Shown here: piece after piece, positions 35,120 through 48,030 of the stretch
Position numbering within the stretch: the stretch's first letter is position 1
How the letters are laid out: each line of letters starts with the position of its first letter
NCBI GenBank assembly: GCA_037039685.1
Contig: JAWNGF010000013.1
Location: 1,494,854 to 1,558,853, forward strand
Direction: 5' to 3'
From: Ceratobasidium sp. AG-K
Lineage: Eukaryota > Basidiomycota > Agaricomycetes > Cantharellales > Ceratobasidiaceae
Length of the DNA stretch: 64,000 bases
Program-made: the position numbers and the translations under genes
Notes under the pieces: generated by a model
Told to the model about the DNA's origin: nothing
Database searches by the model: none
What the model saw: only the letters and a program-made list of their open reading frames with translations

Positions 35120-38100
35120 TTAGTCCGGTAGGGTCCATGAGTAGACACGACCTGCTTCGTCCCCATGAAACAACGATTCCCTGAATAACTTGTCAGATGT
35201 CGCACATTTGGATACCGAAACACTCGCCCTACGAATTTGAGCGCTGTGACCCGAGGCATTCGAGTTGCGAGGCTCATTCCATCGGTTTGCAAACTCAACG
35301 TTCTCAGAGGAATAAACTCCCAAGTCGGGATCCCCGCGCCAGGCGTGTTGTGATTTCGTGCTCGATTGACGTCTCCGTTTCCACAAGATTTGGGTTTCCA
35401 AGTTCGAAGCACAATTTCGCTGCCCACAGCCGTGGCAAGGACACCCATCGGGGAGTACTCGCGCTCGTGGAATGCCAACGACATTATCGGCTGTGCCACT
35501 TCCAGTTCGGCGATGAAATGCCCATTGAGAGTGTGCAACTTGAGAGAGGTAGCCGAACATGTTGCAATATTTCCCTTGCATCATAATTTAGCGGAATATG
35601 CCGTGAGATTGATGTACATGCTTACTGTTGATTCCATAATTGCGCACAACAAAACGGAGGTCGCGTGGTGAACGCTCCACACATGGATTCCACGCTTCAA
35701 GTCCCAAATCGAGGCAACGCCGTTGTGGTGCTTGTCCATGTCGTCACTAGAACCGCTGACCACGATCGACCAAGCCTTTGAGGCAGCAACACATGAAATG
35801 CTTTGGGTATGCGCTTGCATTTGACGGGTGCAGTCCAGTCGAACACCCTGACTTGGTCTATGTATGCGCCATAAGTTTACTGATCCATCAGTGGATCCTG
35901 TCAAAAAGGTCGTCGCATCGACAAAGATCGCGCATATAGGGCCATATGACTCCGCAATGTATTGTAACTATCAACGGAGAATTGGTAAGCATGATAACGT
36001 AATCCCTAAGAAAGAATTCGCCTACTCTCGAATCGGAATACAATCTTAGTGAGCGGTCATTGAATCCCCACTCGAGACGTTCATGGGGGACATCTGGGTT
36101 ATTCAATTGATGGGTTCCACACGGTATGATCCTATCGGCGATATTGTCAACAATGAGTTGGGCGACTGGACCATCAATAACTTCATAAAGTATGAGCGAG
36201 GAAGGACTAAACCATCAAGGGAGTCCTTACCGTGAACGGGTCGGAAGGTATGGCATAGCAAATCGTAACTTTCTTCAATACCATATATAGTCCCTAAAGG
36301 CAAGGTTTTTACCCCTTCCATCATTCGAGGTGGGTGCGGGCTGGTGAATAACTTTCGAGGGGTTTGTCCGACTAATTAAGTGTCAGATCGATGCAATTGG
36401 AGGCCCAGAGACACTCACAATTGTGTATAATACCGACAGTTGCATCTCGTTCCATAGGATCAGTGATGGAGTCGAGATCTACAACATCGCATTAGCAGTC
36501 ACTAACCTCAAAAACAAACACCGTACCAATGGTCCCCTCATAGCTCAGTGGGTGAAACACATTAAACGATTCGGGCTATGCGTGGTCATATAGCATGCGT
36601 TGTCAAGTAAAGATGAGTTGGGCTTACATCTCGTTGCTTGTGGCCCTAAGAGATTTATGAGTCTTTAGTTCGACCAAAACCAAACCTGCCAACTTACCCA
36701 AATCAAATCAATCCAGGAAGGCAGCCCCCGGCTAACCAATTCGCTTTCCAAGGCCTAGGTGCACGTTAGAATACGACTTGAGTGACGATGTGATATACAA
36801 ACCTGGCGATGCAGCTGAATAAACAAGTAGCTACAAAAATATTAGAACCAAAAAGCACTCGATTGGCTCTACTGACGGGTCGTCATTGCACCATGGAGGG
36901 AGCTTCACGTTATCAACTCGCTCTCCGCTACCCTGTATGCCCATATCCAAGTTGGCCCTATTATCCAAGAATTCATGACAAGTGAACATTTCGGGAATAA
37001 GTTCCCGTACGTCGCCTCGCGTATCTTCGGATGCCGACTCCCAAGCTCGTTGTATGCTGTGAAACAGGCGATCAGGGAGGTCCCAGCTCCCCCCTTGAAG
37101 TCGTCGGAAATGGTGGGTATAAGGTGCGAGTCGGATCAAGAAATGGCAAACGATCATTGATGAAGAGAAATGAGTTCTAAGGGGGCGATTAGAGCCAGGT
37201 GCATCTAAAAGTTTCGTAAACGAACCCATAGTTGAACGCTTCCTCCTCAATGGACTGCAAACTCGAGTACCTGGTCGAGGCAGCTTCTCTCCTAGCCGGA
37301 CTGAGTGCCCCCATCGGTTTGGATAAACTATTGTGTCCCAAAGTCAGAAAGAATCGTGAAACACAGAATAATACCCACACTCGGAAGCTTTCAGGCGAGT
37401 TGAGATCCAGAGTCTCGGACGTATAATCGCTGAGGACCCAAGGCTATAAATACCGTGAACACCAGGGATCATTCTGACACAGCAGACGTACAAACACAGG
37501 GTATTGCGTCAAGTCGTTGCAGGTTCGTCCCGACGCCTGATTTAATATGCTTAAGTAAGCAAACTGAGGGCAGGATGTCATTAGCGGGCCGTGTAGATCC
37601 AGGCGAACTACGTACGTTGCTGATTTCCCGAGCCTGCCATCTACGAGTTGCCGTGGAGACTTCATCTCGGCTCTGAAATGCAAGGCTAACCCGAGCGCTG
37701 ACTCGGTTTATCAACGGCGAGCGGAATCCTCCAGGTGAGATGGACTCGAGGTTGCTCCGGGCTTGCACAAATGCGATCTTGTTCAGTATTTGCTGTCGCG
37801 CGTCCGGGGTAGAGCATACAATAAGCACAGTACGGTTATCCTTAAAGTAGAACTCGAGCCTAAATTTGAGTCAGTGGTCTGGATAATTTTATGTAAGTCA
37901 CGGACGAACCCAACATCCTGAAATGTGATTAATAATCTGGGACCGGGGATTCAAGAAAAAACCTACCCGGAACAAGAATGTTCGTTTTGACTGGGCCGCA
38001 AGTTGCCCGTACGACCTGCGGTACGGTCAGATTCATCAAAATTGTGTTGGAAATTACTCGCCATTTTTGGGTTAACCGGCTGCTATCCAGTTCAAGCGCC

Positions 38101-41100
38101 ACACCTGGGATCAAGAACGCGTCTTTTGGCGCCTCGATGGCCGCGACTACATCGCCCTGTGAGTTTTGATATAGACCATCGACTAGATACAGATGTGTTT
38201 TGCCCATGATGATTAGGCCAGCTACAACTCGGCGTTAGCACTGAAGTAGTCAAGGCACTCTGAGCACTCACGCCACGCATCGACTCCCAGAATGCGAGCA
38301 ACGTTCTGAACTTCCTCGACAACATCCCCTGGTGCGAGTTCGTGCCGAATATGTCTCAGTTTGTCGTCATTATCGAAGCCATCCAACTCTGCTCGGTGTC
38401 AGCAATTGTTGGCTCAAAACCAGTCCATCATTTCGCCTACCTTCTTGGGAAGTCGCGGAGATTTCGTACGATTCAGCCCAGGGGGGGACTTCGATATGAA
38501 CGACTGAAGACGCATCATCCTCGGTCTCGCGTACTTCTCGAGAGAAATAGGGTAAATCGTCATCAACTTCACGACCGAGCCTTCCATGTTCCATCTGGAG
38601 CTTTTTGCTACTCAACCATCAGCAAAACTAACCAACGCCAGAGAGGACGTGACGAACCGCACGCGGAACGGTCCCTCAGTGTCGTCTAGCTGCCATTTAA
38701 TGTCTCTCTTGGACCCAGGAAACAAGTCAGCATCCCCTTCAATTCGACGTTGCCATTCTTGCAGATTTGAAATCTGTCGACGAGCCTCGCGTCTATCACA
38801 GTAATTAGACGGTTTGAAACGCCGACCTAGAATAAAGTTATCCAACCTGTCCTGGATCATCTTTCTCAAACGTTGTCGTTCCGACCCTGCTGTGTTCTTG
38901 CGCCACGCCGCGAGTCTGATCATAGTCTTGACATACGTTGGTTCTCCTCCACCAATAATGTTAAGGGACATCCGCGCTGACTGCCTGCGGCTCAAGTTGA
39001 CACTCCGGGCTCCAGCTGATAAGTCACGTAACTGCGGAGAATTCGTTAGACATACATGGTGCGTGAAAAGTGAATGGTATACCTCTTGCCGCTGTGCCGC
39101 ATCCACCACCGAGTTTTCCTCCAGCAGTCGAGCAAGTTGCCTCAATTTTTCCTCCAGTCGAGCGCCGGAGCCCTCCCCCTCCCCTGCTTCTTCTCGACGC
39201 AGCTTCAAGTAGTCCCGGTAGAGATCCACAAAAATAGCCATAGACGCCTTCGTCTTGAACAGTAGTCTGAATGTTGGAACGCTCCCGTATAATTCAATCA
39301 TCTCTCCAACGAGGACATCCATCACCGCGTCGGATTGGCCACCCGCTTCTCGTTGCAATCCCCGTTGAAGTGCAGTTAAAATCGTAGGGAAAACAACGGG
39401 ATTAACCACTTGTCCCTCGGTTGGACTAGGAGTTTTGCCGATTCGACCAAAAAGTAGATCAAAAGCTGCAACATGGACACTTGGGTCCCACGCGCTTGGA
39501 ACTATACATCTAATCACCGTCCATCCATGTGCGAGCTCGAACTTGCGCGCGAAACTGGGTGATGTGTTCATTAAAAGACCAAGGAGGGTAACCATATGAG
39601 CGGCTACCACTGGAGTAGGATGTTCGCCCAGCAATAATAGCAAGATTCGAGACGCGGGCAGGGCGGCGCTAAACCGTTGCAAGTGATTCGGGGAGTGAAG
39701 AATGGTGATAAGTGCATCGAGAACGAGCTCAGCTCGTTGAGCGGTAACAGTCTTGTCGCCCTGGACCGGAAGGCTCGAAATCGTGCTTGTGGGGGTGACC
39801 TGAGCGCCAGTACCGTCCTTTGGTCCGTGCAAATTGGCCGCAAGGTACGCTACAATCGCTTTGATGCTTTCCGGGCTCCAGATAGCCTGCGCCACGACTC
39901 TCAGGGCTCCAACCAACCGGGCTTCCATCTCGTCCCTGAAAATACCCAGCTGGACAGCTAATAAGAGCTTTTTAAGAATCGGGACTTTGGAGAGTTTGGA
40001 TTTAACGGTGAAGCGAGCAAATTTGCTCGTCGAGAGCAGAGTCGAAAAGTGGTCGAAATACACGGCTTGGACCGAATGGTCGGTCCTCGCCCAGAGGTCT
40101 ATATCGAGAGCAATTGCCCGATACGATTGAGGGTAGGTAATAACCGATTTACTAGATCGGCGGATGAGCAGCCATGCATACCCACAATAAAGAACACACC
40201 TTGGAGTCTTCAAGTCAATTCCTAAAAACTCGAGCAACGAGTTAAGGATATCGGTCGAAACTATTCCAGCTTTCTCGTAGAGCAGGTGGGCAAGAACTTC
40301 ATACCCAGCTATTTGCGGGCTGTTCATTATCGCTGCTATAACTTTCGAAGGAATACACGTACATAAGCTTTCCATATCCTCCAATACCCTCCAATTCGTT
40401 CGAACTGCGTTTAAAAGCACACATACAGCCTCATGGAGCGTTTCCGAAGTCTATTTGAAGTTAGTAAAGCTCGGCGAGCCTAAAAGAAAACTCACCTCAG
40501 CTCGTTGAACAAAACCCAATCCAACAGCCGCTCCTCCAACTCTTCTCAGCGCTTCATCAGTGCCAACAACTGCGTATCGCTCCACGTCACCCCTCACACT
40601 GGCCCATGCCCCATCTCTCTGCTCCTTCTCGGCGACAGAGTTCAATACTCTCCTCTCCCCCAGCTGGATCTGATCCTCTTCCTCTTCCTTATCAGGTAAT
40701 TGTGAGAGTGATGGCCCGTCGACCCATCCCATGGGGGTCAACGCACACACAACAGATTCGCCCAGCCCAACTTCGAGTGCGGAGGCAAGATCTGCGGCGT
40801 TGGGCGACCCAAAGAGGTAGACGTTCAGCGCGGTCGCGGCCTCGTAGGTCAAATAGCGCCCTAGACCAGTTCGCAGTGTTCCTTCATATCGAGGTCCGAG
40901 ATGGTGCACGAGCCGAATGACCGCGGGGGAAAGCGGGACTGTGAGGACGTGCGCCGAGGAAATATATAATTGTTGGGGAGGTGGAGTTGAGGGCAGGAGG
41001 GAGGATTGAGAGGTGTAGGAAGAGAAGGAGCGAGTATGGTGAGGTGTGGGTCTAGCTGTTGGTAGAGGATGGCTGTGAGAATCAGAGCGGGAGTGGAAGT

Positions 41101-42695
41101 TGATAGGAGAAGAGCCGTAGTATATATGTGCTTGGGAGAGGCGGGGGCAGGCGAGGGCGACCGAATCGGTCAAGTGTCCATCGATATACATTTCTGAGAC
41201 AAAATATTAGAATATCAACGCGCGATGAGGTATTGAAAAAAAGTACTTAGTCTGACTTCTCCTGGAGTCCAAGTAAGTCCAAGATGTGTCCACCTCCCGC
41301 GTTGGATCATTGAACCGGGCAGAGATACGGCGCTTTCGTCAGAAACCTTTCGATTGGGATGTATCGCTAGTCCTCCATCCGGTTTTAGGAGAAGGGTCAA
41401 GATATTATGTTGGCCTCGCAAGTCTGGCGAGAGAATGCCCACGAGCTGGATGGTTGAAGGCGAGCGGTGTTCGACATATATCCACATCTACAGAAAAAAT
41501 AAGCACGTTGAATCAGATTGCAATGCAAGGCTCACAAGTAGACATAATCCCTTTCCTCGCAAGTTAATGCCTCTTGCGTCTAGGCCAGCCCCTTCACCCC
41601 GAAGGGCTAAAAAGCTGGGCCACCTAGCAAGCGGATTCCCTTTGAGTAAGGTCAAAGCTTTTAGACCAATACCACCTCCACTCGAGGTTCTTTTGAATAA
41701 ATGCTTCAAGTCGGATAAGGGTGCACCGACGTCGATCACCCGTCGCAACAGTTTTTGCAAGGCATGATATTCAGAAGCGGGGATCTCTTTTGGAGCTGGC
41801 GCATCCTTGGCGGGCAGCGAGTATAACCTGTCCCATACGAGCCGCACAACACCAGACGCGGCCATTCCGGCACGGTTCGCGTAGCTTGCAGCCGCGAGCC
41901 TTTCAAAGAGCCTCACGACAGAGTAAGAGTAAGTATCGTTCTCAAGGGCCCATGTTAGGCGCAGGAGGATAGGGATGGCCAATGGGTGGGTAATTCGCGC
42001 CGAGGGTGTTTCTAGTTGAGTGATGTAGTCGTCTATAGTGGAAACGGTGGCGTCGGGGTCCTCCTCAATCGTCGTCAAGAACGCGAAAAGCGATGGCAGT
42101 TGGAAAGTAAAGGCTGCAAGTGAGGAAAGGACCGCGGCTTGTGTGCCTGCCTCTGGTCGGTTGAGATAGTCGGAAACTGCACTTTCGAGGGCATCATATC
42201 CTACACTTCGCTGTCCACGAGTAAGTCACAACACGATATAATCGAAATGAAACATACCTTGAAGTGACTCAGGTTCATTGGATGGTCGATCATAGCAGCG
42301 GAGAACACCTGGATTGCCTTATCAAACGCGATAGCAGGCTTTTCCACAACCGAAAACGCGCTGGTGGACACGACGCTCATCAAGACGAGGAAGCCATCCA
42401 TTTCTCGAAATACATCTTTCGTGGCAGAATCCACCTGCATGAGACGCGTAGCTTCTCCCAAAAGCTATTATATTTAAGACGATATCGTACAAAAAGTGTA
42501 ACCCTGACTCACATCCATCCGAGCGCTCTCATCCTCCACCGCGGTTATGGACTGGACCACCATTCGCATAGTTTCCACTCGAGCATCGCGTTCAAAGTCC
42601 TCCGGGGACTCTGGTACAGCTTCTGGTTGCTCATTCCGCAAAGATACTACTTCTTCAAACCGAGTCTTTAACGGGGTCAAAAGACTCTTGAGCAT
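35120..42695 (-). CDS. BEACH-WD40 protein (Bph1/Lvs/neurobeachin family)
   Basis: BEACH proteins are very large scaffolds in vesicle and lysosome-related traffic and autophagy. The domain order reads: an N-terminal helical region (42695 to ~41490); a concanavalin A/LamG-like segment with [18 protein letters not shown] (41487-41215); a long armadillo-like region in the 38612-40420 exon; a PH-BEACH segment (~38200-37750); the BEACH core (37250 to ~36600) with [31 protein letters not shown] and [16 protein letters not shown]; and C-terminal WD40 repeats ([30 protein letters not shown]) ending [15 protein letters not shown]. The start at 42695 ([13 protein letters not shown]) is the first ATG in the frame. 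At least a dozen introns are present; the last appears to be GC-AG (donor GCGAGT). Exon edges were not all fixed. No lesion was noticed. Confidence 0.88.
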
Positions 42696-43281
42696 GGTCA
42701 AGATCGGGCGGTTCGGTCATTGGAAACGGTCACGTGAAACAATAAAGTGTGATGCCACGTGAAGGACTCACACAATTTATCTTGTCAGGAGCCTACGACG
42801 TTGCCTCCTTGTAACTTAGACCCATCCTAAATTATCATCATCCCGCTTACCATATACTGCCTGTGTACTACTATTCGGACTCGAAGTTGCGTTCATTCCA
42901 AATGTTAAACCCGCATGACCAGATACCCTCGGATCTTGAGGCTTCGGTTACATAGAGCAGCAGATTGAGTGCGCTCGCAAGCCGAACAACGCTGAATTTG
43001 GCGAAGCTGTGCCCACAAACCCTCGTAAAGAATACATTTTAGCTCGAGGGTTGTCAGGAACGGCTGGTCTATTTACGGTTACTCGGTTGATCGTAATTCA
43101 GAAGGCGACCTGATCCGTGTTATCGTGCCACTTCCGTGCCCCTATGACCCTCGAACGCTATTCGGGGTGATGTCACGGCAGGATGGGGGGCTGGTCTCCG
43201 TGGCTCCTCCGTCTCGGCGTTTGAGCATTAACACACTACTTAAAGCTCCCTCGCCTTAGTTAGATTCCCGCCCCCTTCATT
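42696..43281. other. Divergent promoter region
   Basis: Separates the BEACH gene and the small gene at 43282, which point away from each other. ACTTAAAG at 43239-43246 lies about 40 bp upstream of the latter and could serve as its TATA-like element. Confidence 0.4.
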
Positions 43282-43900
43282 ATGTCTCTTGCCGACGGAA
43301 TCTACGATATTGTCAACCTCAGTCCGTTACCTCGCTGCGCCGGAGCTCCTCCGGGATCAGTGGCACTCGGAACCCCACTAATGGCTGTATGCCCGCCGCT
43401 CATGGTACGTGCAAGATATTTATTACTCTGGGATTAACTTTGGTTTACCCGATTGCATGTAGCTCCCAATCGAGGTCAAGCGCGTTGGGAACGACACCTA
43501 CCGATTCAAACTTCAAGCGCAAACCGACATTTCGCTGGGATACTCTGAGCAAACACGTAAAGACGTACGTGTATCGTTATTCCACCTCAGGAGTTATCTG
43601 ACTGTTAGCGCGCAGTATTATGACTTTGTCAAACTCGCGCGATCATCTGAGCATACCGTATGGGCGGTTGACCAGCTGGAAGGCAGCGGGCGGGGACACT
43701 TTAGGTGCGCTTATAACCCTATGTAGCTTGGGGTAAGTACTCATGGGCAGCAGAATTCATATACCGAATTCGAACCGGTATTGGACTCTTCCCGGGGGAG
43801 CAGCCGGTCTGGCTCCAGTAAGTTTGCGCTAGCATAGCAACTAGAGTCACAGTTCCCCATCATTGCCCCCTTACTATCTAGATCCTATTATCCGAGCTAG
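43282..43900 (+). CDS. Small beta-trefoil-like protein, possible I66-type protease inhibitor
   Basis: Exons 43282-43404, 43463-43564, 43616-43704, 43754-43817 and 43853-43900 keep phase and give 141 residues. It opens MSLADGIYDIVNLS, resembling the start of basidiomycete beta-trefoil proteins and I66 (cnispin-like) serine protease inhibitors, and its length fits. Later strands include DTYRFKLQAQTDISLGY, HTVWAVDQLEGSGRGHF and IHIPNSNRYWTLPGG. There is no signal peptide, as in other mushroom-type cytosolic inhibitors and lectins. A lectin of the same fold is the main alternative. The family assignment is from pattern memory and moderate at best. Confidence 0.55.
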
Positions 43901-46282
43901 AGGAATCACCTCGGCAGGAATGGGTTTTTCAGCCATTAGCCACATAACGAACGAGGATTCAGTTCGAGATAGAAACTGCTAGTAAAAATGGAACCATTAG
44001 GCTGGAATTGATAGGACTTTTGGCATGTAACGCCAAATTTAGGTACCTCTATCATGCATTTGAGAATGTAAATTTCATGTACTTACATACGGATATGAGA
44101 CTTCGTGGTGCATCAATCGCACCTTCGCTTTGACCCAAATTCACATAGGCTACATGTATATTCCTTTTTGGGCCATCCATCACATTTGTGATCAGTCTCG
44201 ACACGCCATGAAGGTACATACTAACAATGAGTGGATCTATTCAGAGCTCCGCTCTCTCAAGAAAGCTGTCATTTATAAGCAGTCCCACTCAGAGTTTATG
44301 GACAACACGAGGCTTCGTTTCAATCCTCACTTGCCTTGGGGTTTCCGGTACATCAACAAGATCATACTGTAGAAGCAGACATGAGTCTCAGTCACGCTGT
44401 CCCGGGACCCATGCATCAATGTAGGATCAGAGCCGAACAATTAGACGATGTAACAACTTATTCTTTGAACTCACCCAATGTACAACACAAGGTTATCAGC
44501 CTTCTTTGACGATAAACCTGCTCCAAATTGAGCATTCATGACCGTAACGGACCTCAAGAAGCGGACTCAAACGATGAGCAAAAGGTTGAAACCCCTACGA
44601 AATGTAACCTCAAGAGAAGTCGCGTGGCGGAAGTTGTAGACACCTTTACCATAGAATATTATAGCATCGTTGAGAAACTATTTTTCAAAATCCTTAAGTA
44701 CCACTCACTTGCATTTATTTCTAGTTCCGCTATGATCCACAAATAGGTGCGGCACTAGCACCCAGCTTCTTGAGTCGTCAAACCACTTAAACTCCCATGT
44801 TTAAAACGTCTTGCCATTATTGGGTCCCGTAATCAAGTAAATTTCTTACCTGTGCTCTAATCTTGTAAAAAAAATTACGCATATAGACTAGTTAGGGATC
44901 GAGGACGCCGACTGGTTAAGGCAAGTCGGTATGCCGGTCACGTGGTAGACCGGTAGATTTCCTTTGCCCTCGTGGACATCAACGTCCGGCCGGACGCTTT
45001 CTCTTCCATTCCGAGTCAGACAATAACAAATCCGGTGCGTTTTTTCGCACTCTTGGGTCATGATACTACCGGATTGACACGCCTCAGCACGGCTTCAGCT
45101 ACTACATGCACTTTTATCTGCTTCTTTGACCAACCCGACTAATCCCTGTAAGACAGGAGAACTTGGGGCGACTCTGATATGGTCGGTACGAAGGATCTGA
45201 TCGCGCAAACTCCTGGGGCTCTATTCTCAAAAAAGCTGTTTCTTGATGTCTGTAGAAACCTCTGGAACGCTCGGAGACAAGCCCCCGGAAGTCAAACACC
45301 TGTTTGCTGACGAGTACTTCGCTTTTGACACACGCCGTTAATGGCTCAAGCCTCAACTGGTATGCTACTCTTACAGTAGACGTAGAGTGCCGTTTGACGA
45401 TGATTTGGTACCATCTACTTCAGCAATCCTATGGTAATCTTACTGGATTCCGCCGAAACTCTTGGCTTGGCTAGGCCCTACGTCAACCGAGCTTTCAGTA
45501 TTCGAAATGTTCGTACCTCATCACTACGCTGCGAGGCAGTCGTCAAAGGCAGTGATGTTTCATTACAGCTCGAGGCTCCGGTGTCGTAAATCTGCGATCA
45601 AAACTTCGAACGATAGGGGTTCTTATGGTTCGCTTGGCTGTTGAATAGCACACGTTTGCCTCTACTGTGTACCAGTATATTGGCTTCATCAACCACGCAG
45701 CTAATATCCAAGCCACCAACAACAGTTAGCCCCGTCCCGATGTAGTCGTCCCAGTTACACTACGGTTGCTGTTGCATATAACACTTACGGTAGTCGACCT
45801 CCATAACCCTTTTTTATGCAACATAATTGCGCGTTTGTTCGATGCCGCACGCATTACGGGACGCATAATTGACGCTGAAACCTCTCAAGCGGACACCCTT
45901 GTTATAAATCCGCGGGGTCCGGGCTAAGTCACATCGGTGCTACTTAAGTCCGTGATGAGTTCGCTTTTGTTACCAATAAAATTTTGTTCGCTCGCTCCAG
46001 AACTGCATCCACGTCTCTCGGTGGCGAGGGCACAAGGCTGCTGCGGCATAAAACCAGGTGGCAAGCCTCTCCTAAGCCCAATCGAGGCCTTGGTTCTCAG
46101 ATGAGGACCCTGATAAACACTGGGCTCCACTGAATCTGGCGATGGCATCTTGTATACACCTTCAGTCGCTTGGGGTTCTTCTCACTCAAACCCCTTATAG
46201 GAAGTCGTTCGGATGTGTTGTATCGACATTTTACCCTCCCTGCCCCCGTATTCCTGATCTCTCCTTACAAGGAGTCGCCATC
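43901..46282. other. 2.4-kb gap without a supported gene
   Basis: Both strands carry only short frames without domains. No LTR pairs or terminal inverted repeats were noticed. The last ~140 bases could be read as an in-frame extension of the next gene from an ATG at 46142, but the downstream ATG is preferred. Confidence 0.4.
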
Positions 46283-48030
46283 ATGTCTAATCCCGGCTAT
46301 TATCTTTCTTCATCCGCGTCCAAATCAAGCCGAGATCGAATGAAATTCACCGATAACTGGGGGGAAGGCGAAGTTTTTGACTGGTATCGCAGCCTCCCAA
46401 GGGCATCGGCGACTGTGTGTCGTCTGCAAATCCGTATCGAGGGAAGTAAACCTCCTCACCGGTTCATTCTCGTATTCATGCGGGATGGGTCGATGTGTCG
46501 TTTTGATCGACGACCTGACAATGGGAAACCGGGTCCTCTTATCCTAGAAACTTTATTCAGCCAGTCAACCCGTCGTGCTGCGGATGAACGAGTAGCGATA
46601 ACGAGTAGCTCTCTGGAGCAGTTGGAGGCGACCACTTTCTGCGAAGTCGATCTGGTTATGCCATTCGGTGTCGATCTTCTATTAATTATTTCCGCGTGCT
46701 TCGCGATAGCCAAGGATGGGGACGCGCAAAATTATAACTTGCTAACATATAATTGCTATTTCTTTTCCTGGACCATAGTCATGGTCGTAATTCGACACGC
46801 GCTTCCTCTCGTCGCCCCATCAGCAGAGGCTGTAGCTCTACGATTAGCACCCGAAATCAAAGCGCTTAGCAGCTCCCTCTCCGATAATATCGTGGCTACT
46901 TTGGTCGGTATGGTACTTGACATGGTCGTCGCATTCCGAGTCCAAACTGGTCGGAGCCTAAACAAGGGACTTGGGAAACGAGAGCTACTGCTCTGGGGGC
47001 TTCCAGGGGGTGTCGTACGCCTTTTGCTGCGTATATGCTTTAGTATTCGTTTGCAGCTTCGTCTAGAAGAAGAACTCAGCAAACGAATTTACGAACGGTT
47101 AACGCTCAAAATGAAAGACCTTCTCGGCGAAGTTTTGCACGCGGAGGGCGCAGTCGAAGAAAAGCTTCAGATGGAGCAACATCTTTGGATCAACGAGCTT
47201 ACTGATGCTGTCCGACCACTTGTCGAGGAGGACCTGTCGAACATCATCTGGGACGCTACACTAGATGCTATTGGTGCAGGATATGGCGATCTTAGCCACG
47301 CGGAGTTCGTAGAATCCCTTCGCCGCTCGCCCAGCCTTCTCTGGCGGATCAAATTCTTATTCATGGGTAACAACATGATCCAATTCACTCGCTTATGGAA
47401 CGAGGCCTTGCACGCTGCGTTGCCGGCCATACGAGCTGCAGGCTACGGCAAAACCCGTTTAGCACACTTTTCCTCGAAAAATGAAATCCACAGCCACATT
47501 TTCGATACGGCTTTCAAGGCAGGGAGCGTTGCTGCTCTCCAGGCGGCCCAGCGAGTTGTTGACGAGACTGGCCCGGCCTTAAATAACCCCAAGAGAGACA
47601 AAATGTGGAAACAAGTCTGGGGTGTATGGGATCAGGCATGGGATTCCTCGAAGGAAAAGGCCCAGGATACCATGGTTCAGTTGATCGAAACGGCCACAGA
47701 GCAAATTGTCGTCCTTGTCGCTAAATGCGTGGCCGATTCAATAGGCGATAACCAGGATCAGCAGCTTCAGGCTGTAATTAATCGCCAGGTACTGTTGTAG
47801 TCATCACCCCCCTGCGTGTCACGAATATACTAATTTACATGTTCCAGTCACAGAAATCCTCCGCACATCAAGACCCGCTGCTCTCCCTCAGCCAGTTTCA
47901 AATTGGGATCGTCCAGTCTGTCCAGTCTGCTTATCCCAGTACAAACAAGGAATACGTGAAGGAGATACAAGACGCAATGACACGAATCTGGCATGAGTCT
48001 CGGACATCATACAGGCCTCTAAATGAGTGA
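46283..48030 (+). CDS. Unknown protein with an LRAT/PPPDE-like Asn-Cys motif
   Basis: Function is unknown. Two exons, 46283-47788 and 47848-48030, give about 562 residues. The start MSNPGYYLSSSAS follows a non-hydrophobic leader; an upstream in-frame ATG at 46142 is possible. A region with HRFILVFMRDGSMCRFDRRP is followed ~70-100 residues later by NYNLLTYNCYFFSWTIV. A His-containing strand followed by an N-C-x-F helix is the layout of papain-like LRAT, PPPDE and NlpC/P60 folds, so a thiol enzyme or a degenerate relative is suggested. The rest is mostly amphipathic helix with two moderately hydrophobic stretches and a helical C-terminus (YVKEIQDAMTRIWHES). A predicted enzyme role is inference. 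Confidence 0.6.

Noticed and set aside
36531..36560. A tRNA-like phrase (CATAGCTCAGTGGGTG)
   Set aside because: It lies inside the BEACH coding region and no cloverleaf could be formed around it.
39074..40130. Plus-strand frames opposite the BEACH gene
   Set aside because: They are antisense shadows of the long exon at 38612-40420.
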